From the NCBI RefSeq assembly GCF_036032445.1, contig NZ_CP107932.1, forward strand, positions 3,970,501 to 4,034,500: DNA of 64,000 bases, written 5' to 3'. Made by a program: the position numbers and the translations under genes. How positions within the stretch are numbered: the first letter of the stretch is position 1; the number at the start of each line of letters is the position of its first letter. Shown one piece after another: positions 8,978 through 17,407 of this stretch. The notes below the pieces were generated by a model. The model saw only the letters and a program-made list of their open reading frames with translations, made no database searches and was not told the DNA's origin. Source of the stretch: Nocardia sp. NBC_00416. Its GTDB lineage: Bacteria; Actinomycetota; Actinomycetes; Mycobacteriales; Mycobacteriaceae.

Positions 8978-10237
8978 TCAGCGCCCCGCCGCGCCGTCCT
9001 CGAGCATCCGCGGTTTGCAGGCCTGCCAGGCGCCGATCAGCAGCACCAGGACCGCGACGCAGAGCAGCGCGAACGGCGCCGTCCACCCGTGGGTCGCCGT
9101 GTGCAGCATGCCGAACACCACCGGTCCGATACAGGCCAGCGCGTAACCGACGCCCTGCGTGAAGCCCGAGAGCGCCGCCGACCCGGCCGGTGTCCGGGTG
9201 CGCAGATTGATGAGGGTGAGTGTCATCGGGAAGGTGCTGGGACCGAGGCCCAGGATCGTCACCCACAGGATGGGCGCGCTCATCGGCGCCAGCAGCAGCC
9301 CCGCGAAGGCCACGAGGAAACAGGCGGCACAACCCACGACCACCGGATACGGGTTCGCGAGCCGGGCCGCCACCGTGGGCGCGGTCAGCGCGGCGACCAA
9401 TCCGACGAGCGCGAACAGCGCGACCATCGAGCCACCGAAGGCCGCGTCGGCGCCGGCGTCGGCGAGGATCGTCGGCAGCCAGGTGAACATCGAGTAGGTG
9501 GTCAGCGAGGTCATTCCGAATGTGGCCGCCATTCCCCAGGCCAGCGGCGAGCGCCACACCTTCACCGGCGGAGCGCCCGCGGCCGGAAGTGCCGTGTTGT
9601 CGGCCTTGTCGCGACCGCGGCGGGTACGCAGCACGCCGATCCAGGGCACGGCGGCCGCGAAACCGAGTAGCGCCCACACGCCCAGGGAGACGCGCCAGCC
9701 GTGCGCCTCGGCGAGCGGCACCGCGACCAGCGCGGGCAGCACGGTGCCGATCTGCACCATGGTGATGTAGAGCGCGCTCACGGTGGCCAGCCGGTCCGGG
9801 AAATAGCGTTTCACCAGCGGCGGGACCACGATATTGCCGATGCCCATCCCGCCGAGCGCGAGTGCGGAGAACAGGAGCAGTTCGGCCGTGCCCGAGACGA
9901 ACACGCGGACCAGCATGCCGATGCCCGCGGCCGCCATGGCGGCCAGCACCGTCCGTTCCAACCCGAGGAAGCGGACCAGCAGCGGGGTCAGCAGACCCGT
10001 CACGGAGAACATCAGGGTCGGGATCATCCCGAATATCCCGACCACGGCCGTCGAGTAGCCGATATCCCGGCCGATGTCCTCGGCCAGGGGGGTGAACGCG
10101 GTGACCGCCACTCGGAGAGTGAGGGCGGACATGACGATTGCCGCGAGTACCAGCAGGCGTCCCTCGGTCAGCGAACGTTTGCGCTGCTCGAGGGAGGGAT
10201 CGGCCGCATGGGTAGCCTCGGGCAGCGTCGCAGTCAC
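8978..10237 (-). CDS. MFS transporter, CynX/NimT-like
   Basis: A protein of 419 residues with about 12 membrane segments. The pattern of LRVAVTAFTPLAEDIGRDIGYS at the start, GMGIGNIVVPPLVKRYFPDR in the middle and ALSGFTQGVGYALACIGP near the end fits the CynX/NimT (cyanate or 2-nitroimidazole) branch of the MFS. The substrate is unknown; a nitrogen compound is plausible given the flanking narK genes. The GTG start at 10237 has no ribosome-binding site, but TATGAT lies six bases upstream, so the mRNA is probably leaderless. It is divergent from the GntR gene, and a 19-bp dyad (10245-10263) overlaps this -10 element. That arrangement points to repression by the GntR protein. Confidence 0.8.
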   Translation of the reverse strand: MTATLPEATHAADPSLEQRKRSLTEGRLLVLAAIVMSALTLRVAVTAFTPLAEDIGRDIGYSTAVVGIFGMIPTLMFSVTGLLTPLLVRFLGLERTVLAAMAAAGIGMLVRVFVSGTAELLLFSALALGGMGIGNIVVPPLVKRYFPDRLATVSALYITMVQIGTVLPALVAVPLAEAHGWRVSLGVWALLGFAAAVPWIGVLRTRRGRDKADNTALPAAGAPPVKVWRSPLAWGMAATFGMTSLTTYSMFTWLPTILADAGADAAFGGSMVALFALVGLVAALTAPTVAARLANPYPVVVGCAACFLVAFAGLLLAPMSAPILWVTILGLGPSTFPMTLTLINLRTRTPAGSAALSGFTQGVGYALACIGPVVFGMLHTATHGWTAPFALLCVAVLVLLIGAWQACKPRMLEDGAAGR

Positions 10238-10244
10238 CGAGAAA

Positions 10245-10263
10245 TCATAGGATGACCCTATGA
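10245..10263. promoter_or_regulatory. Operator-like palindrome between MFS and GntR genes
   Basis: Perfect 7-bp arms TCATAGG and CCTATGA with a 5-base spacer (ATGAC). The left arm overlaps TATGAT (10249-10244 on the minus strand), the likely -10 of the CynX-like gene. A bound dimer would block that promoter. The obvious ligand is the FCD-type GntR protein encoded 40 bases away. Confidence 0.65.
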
Positions 10264-10302
10264 GTGGAGCAAGGGGATTGTGATCAGCGGTACTCTGTTG
10301 CG

Positions 10303-10971
10303 GTGCAAAGCGTCCGACGCACCAGTCTCATCGCCCAGGTCACCGAGCAACTCAAAGAGGATATCCGCTCCGGTCGCTGGCCGATCGGCACGCGAATACC
10401 CACCGAACCGGAATTGGCCGAACTCACCGGCACCGGCCGCAACACTCTGCGCGAAGCCGTGCAGGCGCTGGTCCATGCCGGAATGCTGGAACGGCGGCAG
10501 GGCTCCGGCACCTATGTCATCGCCACCTCGGAGGTAGGCGGCACCCTCGCCAAGTACTTCGCCGAAGCCGCCGAACGCGACGTCCTGGAACTCCGTCACG
10601 GGCTGGAGGCCACCGCCGCCGCGCTCGCCGCCCATCGCCGCGACGAATCCGATATCGCCACCCTGCGCCGGCTGCTCGAAGAGCGCAACAGCCTGTGGCG
10701 GGTGGACCGCACCGCCGCCATCGAGGCGGATGTGCAGCTGCATCGCGCGATCGTCGTCGCCAGCGGCAACGCGGTGTACATCGAGTTCTACGATCTGCTG
10801 CTCGGCAATATCGAATCGGTAACCCGTTCGCGCACCGATCGCATCAACCGCTGGTACTGCGCCGAACACCGCGAACTGGTGCAGGCCATCATCGAGGGCG
10901 ACGCGGACCGGGCAGCCAAGACCACTCGCTGTTTCCTCGACACGCTGCTGGCCGACTACCCCGACCACTGA
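10303..10971 (+). CDS. GntR family regulator with FCD ligand domain
   Basis: A protein of 222 residues. The N-terminus is a GntR winged helix (LIAQVTEQLKEDIRSGRW, then TEPELAELTGTGRNTLREAV and GMLERRQGSGTYV). The rest is an FCD domain, an all-helical metal-containing ligand pocket, with DVQLHRAIVVASGN and EHRELVQAIIEGD giving the expected Asp/His pattern. It probably represses the divergent CynX-like transporter. The GTG at 10303 lies six bases after TACTCT, a good -10, so leaderless translation from here is likely; an in-frame GTG at 10264 would add 13 unrelated residues and lies inside the operator zone. The ligand is unknown. Confidence 0.85.
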   Translation: MQSVRRTSLIAQVTEQLKEDIRSGRWPIGTRIPTEPELAELTGTGRNTLREAVQALVHAGMLERRQGSGTYVIATSEVGGTLAKYFAEAAERDVLELRHGLEATAAALAAHRRDESDIATLRRLLEERNSLWRVDRTAAIEADVQLHRAIVVASGNAVYIEFYDLLLGNIESVTRSRTDRINRWYCAEHRELVQAIIEGDADRAAKTTRCFLDTLLADYPDH

Positions 10972-10988
10972 ACGCGCGTTCCAACGAC

Positions 10989-11004
10989 GTTAACGACCGA
11001 TCAC
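10989..11004 (+). promoter_or_regulatory. Candidate nitrogen-regulator site upstream of the second narK
   Basis: GTTAAC-N6-TCAC, the same arrangement as at 8856-8871 before the other narK. It lies 174 bases before the start codon. A GlnR-type activator is the first candidate, since GlnR controls nitrate assimilation in related genera. No other common motif longer than this was seen between the two regions. Confidence 0.4.
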
Positions 11005-11177
11005 CCGGGTGTTCCGCGATCGTGAGCGGGATTTGTGGCGATCGTCATTGCGCGCTATTTCTTTGAAACACCGGACTTCTAGCGTTTTCTCACGTCACAA
11101 CACCGCACTCGACTGCCCGGCTGCCGCGGCCGGGCGCCCCGATTCCGGGGCGTCGAGTCACGACGAGAGGGACGCCG

Positions 11178-12668
11178 ATGACCGCGATAGTCGACACCGG
11201 CCGGCAATCACCCGATACGGCAACAGCCTTCACCCACCGGCGCCGCGGGCGCTGGATCGACGGGTGGGAACCCGATAACGAACGGTTCTGGGAATCCGGC
11301 GCCGACCGCACCGCGAAGAAGAACCTGCTGTTCTCCGTGTTCGCGGAGAATCTCGGATTCAGCATCTGGGTCCTGTGGGCCAGCGTGGTGACCGGTATGG
11401 GCGCCGCCGGATTCGCCTTCCTGGACGGACTCGGCAAAGGAAACCCGACCGCGGTGAGCAATGCGCTGCTGCTCACTTCCATTCCGACGCTGGTCGGTTC
11501 GACGTTGCGCATCCCGTACACCTTCGCCATTCCTCGCTTCGGCGGGCGGGCCTTCACGGCATTCAGCGCGGCGATGCTGCTGATCCCGACCGTGGGTCTG
11601 ATCGTTTTCGTCAACCAGCCCGGAACACCGATGTGGGTATTCGTGATCCTGGCCGCGCTATCGGGTTTCGGCGGCGGCAACTTCTCGTCGTCGATGGCCA
11701 ACATCTCGTTCTTCTTCCCGGACGGGAAGAAAGGCGCGGCACTGGGAATCAATGCCGCGGGCGGCAATCTCGGCGTCGCGCAGACCCAGCTCCTGGTACC
11801 GCTGTTGATCACCCTGGGCACTCACCTCACCGCACAGGACGCCGCCGGCTACCGGTTCGGCATCACCCTGTCGGTCCTGGTCTGGATCCCGTTCATCCTG
11901 GCCGCTTCGTTCAGTGCGTTGCGCTATATGGACAGCCTGTCCACCGCGAAATCCGACGGACGCTCCTACAAACTGGCACTGACCAACCGGCACACCTGGG
12001 TGATGGCCTTCCTCTATGTCGGCACCTTCGGTTCGTTCATCGGATTCTCGTTCGCCTTCCCCACCCTCATCAAAGCCAATTTCCCCGATCTGGCGAATAT
12101 CGGCTGGATCACCACCATCGGCAACCTCGCCTTCCTCGGCGCCTTCGTCGGCTCGTTCTCCCGGCCGTTCGGCGGCTGGCTCTCGGACAAACTGGGCGGC
12201 GGCGCCAAGATCACCGTCATGGTGTTCGGCGGAATGGCGGTGGCGGTCGCGCTGATCATGACAGCGCTCGAGATGAAGAGTTTCCCGCTGTATCTGCTGG
12301 CCTTCCTGGTGCTGTTCGTGCTCACCGGAATCGGCAACGGATCCACCTACCGGATGATCCCGTCCATCTTCAGCGCCCAGGTACGGAAGCACACGGCCGA
12401 CCACGGAATGACAGCCGCCGAATCGGCCGCTTCCGCGAAGCGGCAAGCGGGTGCGGCGATCGGGGTCATCGGTGCGGTCGGCGCGTTCGGCGGTTTCGTA
12501 CTCCAGCAGGCGCTGCGCCTGTCCAACACCCACTTCGGCACCATGGCGCCCGCCTTCTGGGCCTACGCGGTGGCGTTCCTGGTGATGGCCGGGGTCACCT
12601 GGTGGTTCTACCGGCGCGCCTCGTTCGCGGTGGGCCGGGTCCCGTCACTGGCCTACGCCAACGTCTGA
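11178..12668 (+). CDS. Nitrate/nitrite transporter NarK (second copy)
   Basis: A protein of 496 residues, clearly paralogous to the narK at 7218-8729 but diverged. It shares NLGFSIWVLWASVV in TM1, LSGFGGGNFSSSMANISFFFP near TM5, TFGSFIGFSFAFPTLI near TM7 and LTGIGNGSTYRMIPSIF near TM11. About 12 membrane segments are present. The ATG at 11178 follows GAGAGGGA at workable spacing. It lies on the opposite strand from the first copy, with a separate promoter. Having two copies may separate nitrate uptake from nitrite export, but substrate preference cannot be read here. A GC-rich hairpin follows at 12688-12714. Confidence 0.92.
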   Translation: MTAIVDTGRQSPDTATAFTHRRRGRWIDGWEPDNERFWESGADRTAKKNLLFSVFAENLGFSIWVLWASVVTGMGAAGFAFLDGLGKGNPTAVSNALLLTSIPTLVGSTLRIPYTFAIPRFGGRAFTAFSAAMLLIPTVGLIVFVNQPGTPMWVFVILAALSGFGGGNFSSSMANISFFFPDGKKGAALGINAAGGNLGVAQTQLLVPLLITLGTHLTAQDAAGYRFGITLSVLVWIPFILAASFSALRYMDSLSTAKSDGRSYKLALTNRHTWVMAFLYVGTFGSFIGFSFAFPTLIKANFPDLANIGWITTIGNLAFLGAFVGSFSRPFGGWLSDKLGGGAKITVMVFGGMAVAVALIMTALEMKSFPLYLLAFLVLFVLTGIGNGSTYRMIPSIFSAQVRKHTADHGMTAAESAASAKRQAGAAIGVIGAVGAFGGFVLQQALRLSNTHFGTMAPAFWAYAVAFLVMAGVTWWFYRRASFAVGRVPSLAYANV

Positions 12669-12687
12669 CACTTCCCGTTCCTCCAGG

Positions 12688-12714
12688 AGCCGGCCGGTCC
12701 GAGATCGGCCGGCT
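12688..12714 (+). terminator. Hairpin after the second narK
   Basis: A 9-bp perfect stem (AGCCGGCCG / CGGCCGGCT) with a 9-base loop begins 20 bases after the narK stop. There is no T-run, as is common for actinobacterial terminators. Confidence 0.5.
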
Positions 12715-13072
12715 TCCGGCGAATATGCGGGTCTACTTGCGGTTTCGTCAAGGGAGTTGATGGCGCCTCGGACCCGCAAGCGACGATGAGAACTATTGCG
12801 CGACAATGGAACTGGCCCGTGTCTGCAACGGTGATCCGGATTCGGCGGACGGGCGGGCGATTCTCATTCGACACTCGCGGCCCGACGGGATTCTTTAGCG
12901 ACGCTAAAGTTGTCCTTACGCATCGGGCGTTGTTCGACGGGTCCGCCGACTGGCACTGTGTGAAGGGCGGCGAGCGCGTGGCGCTCGGACTTCGCCTGTT
13001 CACTCACCCGACTTTCCTTCTCCCGGCGGCCGAGCATTTCGCCCGCCGCCGGAGCACCCACCCGAACCCACC
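12715..13072. other. Intergenic gap upstream of the decaying MFS locus
   Basis: About 360 bases without a convincing gene. The only structured element is the 17-bp palindrome at 12893-12909. The reading frames that cross it look non-coding. Confidence 0.4.
12893..12909. promoter_or_regulatory. 17-bp perfect palindrome, TetR-type operator candidate
   Basis: CTTTAGCG-A-CGCTAAAG: two 8-bp arms around one central base. The TTTAG...CTAAA ends are typical of TetR-family operators. No intact regulator gene lies beside it; the nearest genes are remnants. It may be the surviving operator of the decayed locus. Confidence 0.55.
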
Positions 13073-13291
13073 ATGGCGACAGGAGATCACCCAGCCATGC
13101 TCGAACCCGCCGAGGCCGCCGCGCCGTCTGTGGCCGAATCCGAGCGGGCGGTCGCCGAGACATGCACACGCATGGCGGTGCACGCGGACCACCGCGAATC
13201 GACACTCCTGCGCTCCACTCCGTGGTGATGACCGCGACCTGGGACGACGGCAACAGTGTCACGCCCGCACAGGTAGCAGGCTCACGCTCCC
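13073..13291 (+). pseudogene. Possible SnoaL-like remnant (frameshifted)
   Basis: A frame opening at ATG 13073 (second ATG 13097 with AGGAG upstream) reads AVAETCTRMAVHADHRE and stops after 52 codons. The following frame reads VVMTATWDDGNSVTPAQVAGS before its own stop. Together these resemble the start of a SnoaL/NTF2-like protein (a helix ending in a His/Asp-rich motif, then a strand and TPAQL-like motif) broken by a frameshift. The similarity is by eye and weak. It precedes a truncated MFS gene and a LysR remnant, so decay of the whole locus is plausible. Confidence 0.3.
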
Positions 13292-13471
13292 GATAACCGC
13301 ACTGCGCCGCCCTTCGGGGCCGGTTCTCACCCTGCCCCGCCGCCGACGGCATAACCGCGGTGCCACGGCACTCTCCGGTCTCGCAGCCGCCGGATCGCGG
13401 CCGGTCCATCAGTGGTCGCCCGGCCTCGAATCTTGGTTGCACGCCCGGTCCGAACGTCCCAGGAGTCGCTG

Positions 13472-14395
13472 ATGAAAACCCTGCTCGCCCCCTCCGCCGC
13501 GGCCCGTCCCGCGGACCAGGGCGGATCGCCCGCGGTGCTCGGTGCGGCCCTGCTGGGCTTTTTCCTCATTACTCTGGACGCGCTGATAGTCACCGTCGCG
13601 TTGCCCGATATCGGCCGCAGCCTCGACGTCGGCATGTCCGGGCTGCAATGGGTCGTGGACGGGTACGCGCTGATATTCGCCGCGCTGATGCTCTCGGCGG
13701 GCGCCCTCTCCGACCGCATCGGGGCCCGCCGGGCATTCGGCGGCGGACTCGTACTCTTCGCGCTGGCGTCGGCCGGGTGCGGGCTGGCGCCGGGACTCGG
13801 CCTGCTGGTGGCGGCGCGGCTGGTGCAGGGAGCCGCCGCGGCGGTGGTAATGCCGGCGTCGCTGGCGATGGTCCGCCAGGGCTTCCCCGACCAGGCGAAA
13901 AGGGCGCAGGCGATCGCCATCTGGACTGTGGGCGGCGCGGTCGCGGTCGCGGCCGGGCCGGTGCTCGGCGGGGCACTGACCGCCACCGCGGGCTGGCAAT
14001 GGATCTTCTTCATCAACCTGCCGGCAAGCCTGCTGGCCCTCGCCCTGCTGGTCCGGGTACCGGCCTCTCCGCGGCTGCCCGCGCGGCTGGATGTGGTGGG
14101 GCAGGTGACGGCGGTACTCGCGATGGGCGCGCTGATCTACGGAGTTATCGAGGGCGGCGCCGAGGGCTTCGGCCGACCGCTCACGGTCGGGTCGCTACTG
14201 GTGGCCGCGGCCGCTGCTGCCGCTTTCTTCGTGGTGCAGGCCAGAGGCGAGCACCCGATGGTCCCGCTGCCGCTGTTCCGCTCGCGAACTGTGTCGCTGA
14301 TCGTCGGCTTCATGCTCAATGCCGCCTACTACGGCGGGGTGTGCGGCGGGGGAAGTATGCGTCGCGCCAGACCGGGGACACGCCGATCGCGGTGA
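13472..14395 (+). pseudogene. DHA2-type MFS exporter, truncated at the 3' end
   Basis: An open frame of 307 codons starting at ATG 13472, with AGGAG six bases upstream. It matches 14-TM drug exporters of the EmrB/QacA type: TLDALIVTVALPDIG in TM1, WVVDGYALIFAALMLSAG in TM2, the motif GALSDRIGARRAF, and GPVLGGALTATAGWQWIFFIN near TM5. Family members have about 470-500 residues. Here homology stops after MLNAAYYGGV (about 14341) and a short unrelated tail follows. The LysR remnant on the other strand also loses its 3' end at the same point, so a deletion joined the two. The protein lacks about one third of its membrane segments and is probably non-functional. Confidence 0.75.
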
Positions 14396-14860
14396 TCAGC
14401 GGCAGGAGGGCGAGGTCCTCCATCGACACCGTTTTCCGCACCGCCAGGTGGTGGGTGGCGGGCACTACGAGACAACGGGGCTCGGAGAACACGACAGGGC
14501 CGACGATGACGCCCGGCCCCACCACGGGAAGCTCGGCGACCAGCAGGTCGACCTCCTCGTTCCGCAGCGCTTCGACAGCGGCGTTGTAAGTGGCTTCCCG
14601 GAGCTCGACGACGCAGCGGGGATGGCGGGAGCGCAACTCCTGCGCAGCCCGCACGATGAGGTCACCGCACCAGGGGGCGGTGAACCCGACATGGAGCACA
14701 CCGCTGATCCCCGCACAGGCCGCCGATGCGTTGTCGATGGCTCGCCGAATCTGCTGATACGCGGGCAGCAGCTCGGTGTGGATCTGGTACCGCTCCACCC
14801 CGACCCCCTCGAACCGTGGCCGCGGTTCACCTTCCGTAGCCGTATTGCGGTTCCTGTCAG
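14337..14860 (-). pseudogene. LysR-family regulator remnant, truncated at both ends
   Basis: A minus-strand frame (open from about 15041 to 14316) carries the linker helix (LLPAYQQIRRAIDNA) and most of the substrate-binding domain of a LysR regulator: GVLHVGFTAPW, AAQELRSRHPRCVVELRE, EVDLLVAELPV, PRCLVVPATHHLA, LALLPLITAIGVSP. The N-terminal helix-turn-helix is not recognisable upstream of about 14830, and the C-terminal part of the domain is lost after YFPRRTP near 14345. Without a DNA-binding domain it cannot act as a regulator. It converges on the truncated MFS gene. Confidence 0.7.
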
Positions 14861-15048
14861 GGCTCACAAACGAGCGAGAATACCGAACCACTTCGGGGTG
14901 GGGTCGGCCACCACAACCGAGGAACACGGCGCGATCGGGCGCCGCGATCAGGCGATGCGAAACGCAGGGTCGGCCACTCGGCACGGCGTCCCCCGCGGTG
15001 GATCCTGACTGCGGTCGCCGATTGGGGAGGAACCGGACCAACCGGGTC

Positions 15049-15903
15049 TCAGAGCAGGAAGCGCACCATGTCCGCCGTGCGCACCAGGCCGGGCAGCGCT
15101 TCCGGCGTCGATCGCGGATGCAGCACGTGCACCGCCAGCCGGAACATCACCGCACGCAACAGCATCTGCGGCCACTCGGGTAGATCGGACCAGCGTTCCA
15201 GCAGTCCGTCGTCGGCCCCGCCCCAGGACAGCGCGTCCACCACGACCACTCCCGCCGCCCACGCCGGCGGACGCCAATACGGTGTGAGATCGGTGAGTGC
15301 GGGTGTCAGCGCGCCCGCGAACAGCACAGTGCCGAACAGATCCCCGTGCACCAGTTGCGCAGGAGTGCGGACAGGTTTGCGCAGCGTGGCGAGCTGGCCG
15401 ATCAGGTCGAGACTGTGGCGCCCGTCCGGCGAGTTCTCCATCACCGCGCCGGCCGCACGCAGGGTGCGCAGCGGCACCGCCTCCCACGCCGCCCGATCCG
15501 CGGCCACGAACACATCCACGTCCAGCCAGGGTGTCACCGGCGGCTGCGACAGGAACCTGGGCCGTTCCAGGTTCGCGGTGGCCTTGTGCAGCCGCAGCGA
15601 TATCGAGATCACCTCGTCGTGCCGCGGTTCGGGAGCCCCCGGCATATAGGTGTCGCACCGCCAGCCCGACACCACGTACCGGCCGTCGGTGGCCCGCACC
15701 GGCCGGGCCAGCCGCAGCCCGTCCACCCGCAGGCTTTCCCGGACCTTCGCCGACCAGGCCGCCCGCGCATGGTCGGCAACGGGACTCAGGACCACATCGC
15801 CGAGGCGCCAGCCGCCTTCCCAGTCACCGAGAGCGACCGGGGTCAATTCACGCAGTCCGTAGGTGGCCCGCACATGCTCGGGAGGTTCGACAGTGGTGGT
15901 CAC
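15049..15903 (-). CDS. TIGR02569 family protein (kinase/phosphotransferase-like fold)
   Basis: A protein of 284 residues of the actinobacterial TIGR02569 family, whose fold resembles aminoglycoside phosphotransferases. LVHGDLFGTVLFAG is the HGD-type loop and VVVDALSWGG the following metal-loop position, where the Asp is retained. No substrate is known. The GTG at 15903 was chosen because conserved sequence begins there and GGGAG lies 12 bases upstream; an ATG at 15972 would add 23 residues of non-coding character. It lies just downstream of moeZ, the position of Rv3205c next to moeB1 in M. tuberculosis (from memory). Confidence 0.75.
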   Translation of the reverse strand: MTTTVEPPEHVRATYGLRELTPVALGDWEGGWRLGDVVLSPVADHARAAWSAKVRESLRVDGLRLARPVRATDGRYVVSGWRCDTYMPGAPEPRHDEVISISLRLHKATANLERPRFLSQPPVTPWLDVDVFVAADRAAWEAVPLRTLRAAGAVMENSPDGRHSLDLIGQLATLRKPVRTPAQLVHGDLFGTVLFAGALTPALTDLTPYWRPPAWAAGVVVVDALSWGGADDGLLERWSDLPEWPQMLLRAVMFRLAVHVLHPRSTPEALPGLVRTADMVRFLL

Positions 15904-16048
15904 GGCGGTACCGTACTCCCGGCGCCGGGCCCCGACAGTGCGCCACACCGTGTCGTAGCAGTGCCGCGACACGCCGGAACCCGCCGGCCCGCGCCCGCCG
16001 CCCGCACGCGTTCACGCGCGGGTCGGCCGGCGCCGCGACCGAGGTCGC

Positions 16049-17230
16049 TCAGTACACCGGCAGCGAGGGATCCACCTGGTGAGCCCAGGCGATGACGCCG
16101 CCCTGCAGATGCGTGGCGTCGGCGAAACCGGCGCGCTTGAGCGCGGCCAGCGCTTCGGCGGACCGGACACCGGTCTTGCAGTGCAGCACGATCTTGCGGT
16201 TCTGCGGCAGTTCGGACAGCGCCTCACCCGAGAGGATGCGATCCTTCGGAATCAGGGTGGCGCCGTCGATGTGCACGATGTCCCATTCCACGGGCTCGCG
16301 GACATCGATGAGTTCCACGTCGCCGGCGTCGAGCAGCTCCTTCAGCTCGCGGGCGGTCACGGTCGAACCGGCGGCCGCGGCCTGCCCCTCGTCCGACACC
16401 ACACCACAGAACGCCTCGTAGTCGATCAGTTCGGTGATCGGCTGACGCGCGGGGTCGCGGCGCAGTTTGATGGTCCGGTAGTTCATATCGAGTGCGTCGT
16501 ACACCATGAGACGGCCCAGCAGCGGGTCGCCGATACCGGTGATGAGCTTGATGGCCTCGGTCACCATCACCGAGCCGATGGAGGCGCACAGCACCCCGAG
16601 CACCCCGCCCTCGGCGCAGGACGGAACCATCCCGGGCGGCGGCGCCTCCGGGTACAGATCGCGGTAGTTGAGGCCGCGACCGTCCGGCGCGTCCTCCCAG
16701 AACACCGAGACCTGGCCCTCGAATCGGTAGATCGAACCCCACACGTAGGGCTTACCGGCCAGCACGGCGGCATCGTTGACCAGGTAGCGAGTCGCGAAGT
16801 TGTCGGTGCCGTCGACGATCAGGTCGTACTCGCCGAACAGCTCCACCGCGTTCTCCGGCTCCAGCCGGATCTTGTGCAGCCGCACATCGATCCCGGAATT
16901 GATCTCCAGAATCGAATCACGGGCGCTGTCGGCCTTGGGACGGCCGATATCGGACTCACCGTGAATGACCTGACGCTGCAGATTCGAGGCGTCCACCTCG
17001 TCGAATTCGACGATGCCGAGTGTGCCGACACCGGCGGCGGCCAGATAGAGCAGGGCCGGAGAACCCAGCCCACCGGCGCCGATCACGAGCACCTTCGCGT
17101 TCTTCAGCCGTTTCTGCCCGTCCATCCCGAGGTCGGGAATGATCAGGTGGCGGCTGTAACGGGCGACCTCGTCCCTGGTCAGCTCGGCGGCAGGCTCTAC
17201 AAGTGGGGGCAGGGACTGCGGTGATGACAC
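16049..17230 (-). CDS. moeZ: Adenylyltransferase/sulfurtransferase MoeZ (MoeB-rhodanese)
   Basis: A protein of 393 residues. Residues 20-270 are a ThiF/MoeB E1-like domain with the nucleotide loop GAGGLGSPALLYLAAAGVG, the DEVDASNLQRQ motif and DGTDNFATRYLVND. Residues 295-393 are a rhodanese domain with the active Cys351 in LHCKTGVRS. The protein adenylates the C-terminal Gly-Gly of small sulfur carriers (MoaD, ThiS, CysO types) and then transfers sulfur from its rhodanese Cys, serving molybdopterin, thiamine or cysteine synthesis. The GTG at 17230 has AGGAG nine bases upstream; the longer frame in front of it looks non-coding. Equivalent to Rv3206c of M. tuberculosis. Confidence 0.92.
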   Translation of the reverse strand: MSSPQSLPPLVEPAAELTRDEVARYSRHLIIPDLGMDGQKRLKNAKVLVIGAGGLGSPALLYLAAAGVGTLGIVEFDEVDASNLQRQVIHGESDIGRPKADSARDSILEINSGIDVRLHKIRLEPENAVELFGEYDLIVDGTDNFATRYLVNDAAVLAGKPYVWGSIYRFEGQVSVFWEDAPDGRGLNYRDLYPEAPPPGMVPSCAEGGVLGVLCASIGSVMVTEAIKLITGIGDPLLGRLMVYDALDMNYRTIKLRRDPARQPITELIDYEAFCGVVSDEGQAAAAGSTVTARELKELLDAGDVELIDVREPVEWDIVHIDGATLIPKDRILSGEALSELPQNRKIVLHCKTGVRSAEALAALKRAGFADATHLQGGVIAWAHQVDPSLPVY

Positions 17231-17407
17231 GTCTTCGAACTCCTCGTATCGAAATAGCCGGGTGCGGTGTGCGCGGGCGCGCCCTGTCCGGCCGGGGATC
17301 GGTATCCGCCACGGCCTCCAGGCGCACCCACACCGGCGTAGGTTCCCTGTACAACGCCGGTGCGGAAAGCATTCTTCCCGGCCGTCGCCGCCCATTCGCG
17401 GCCGGGC

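Noticed and set aside
13472..14395. Complete MFS exporter
   Set aside because: Homology ends after about eight membrane segments and the tail is unrelated, so it is treated as truncated.
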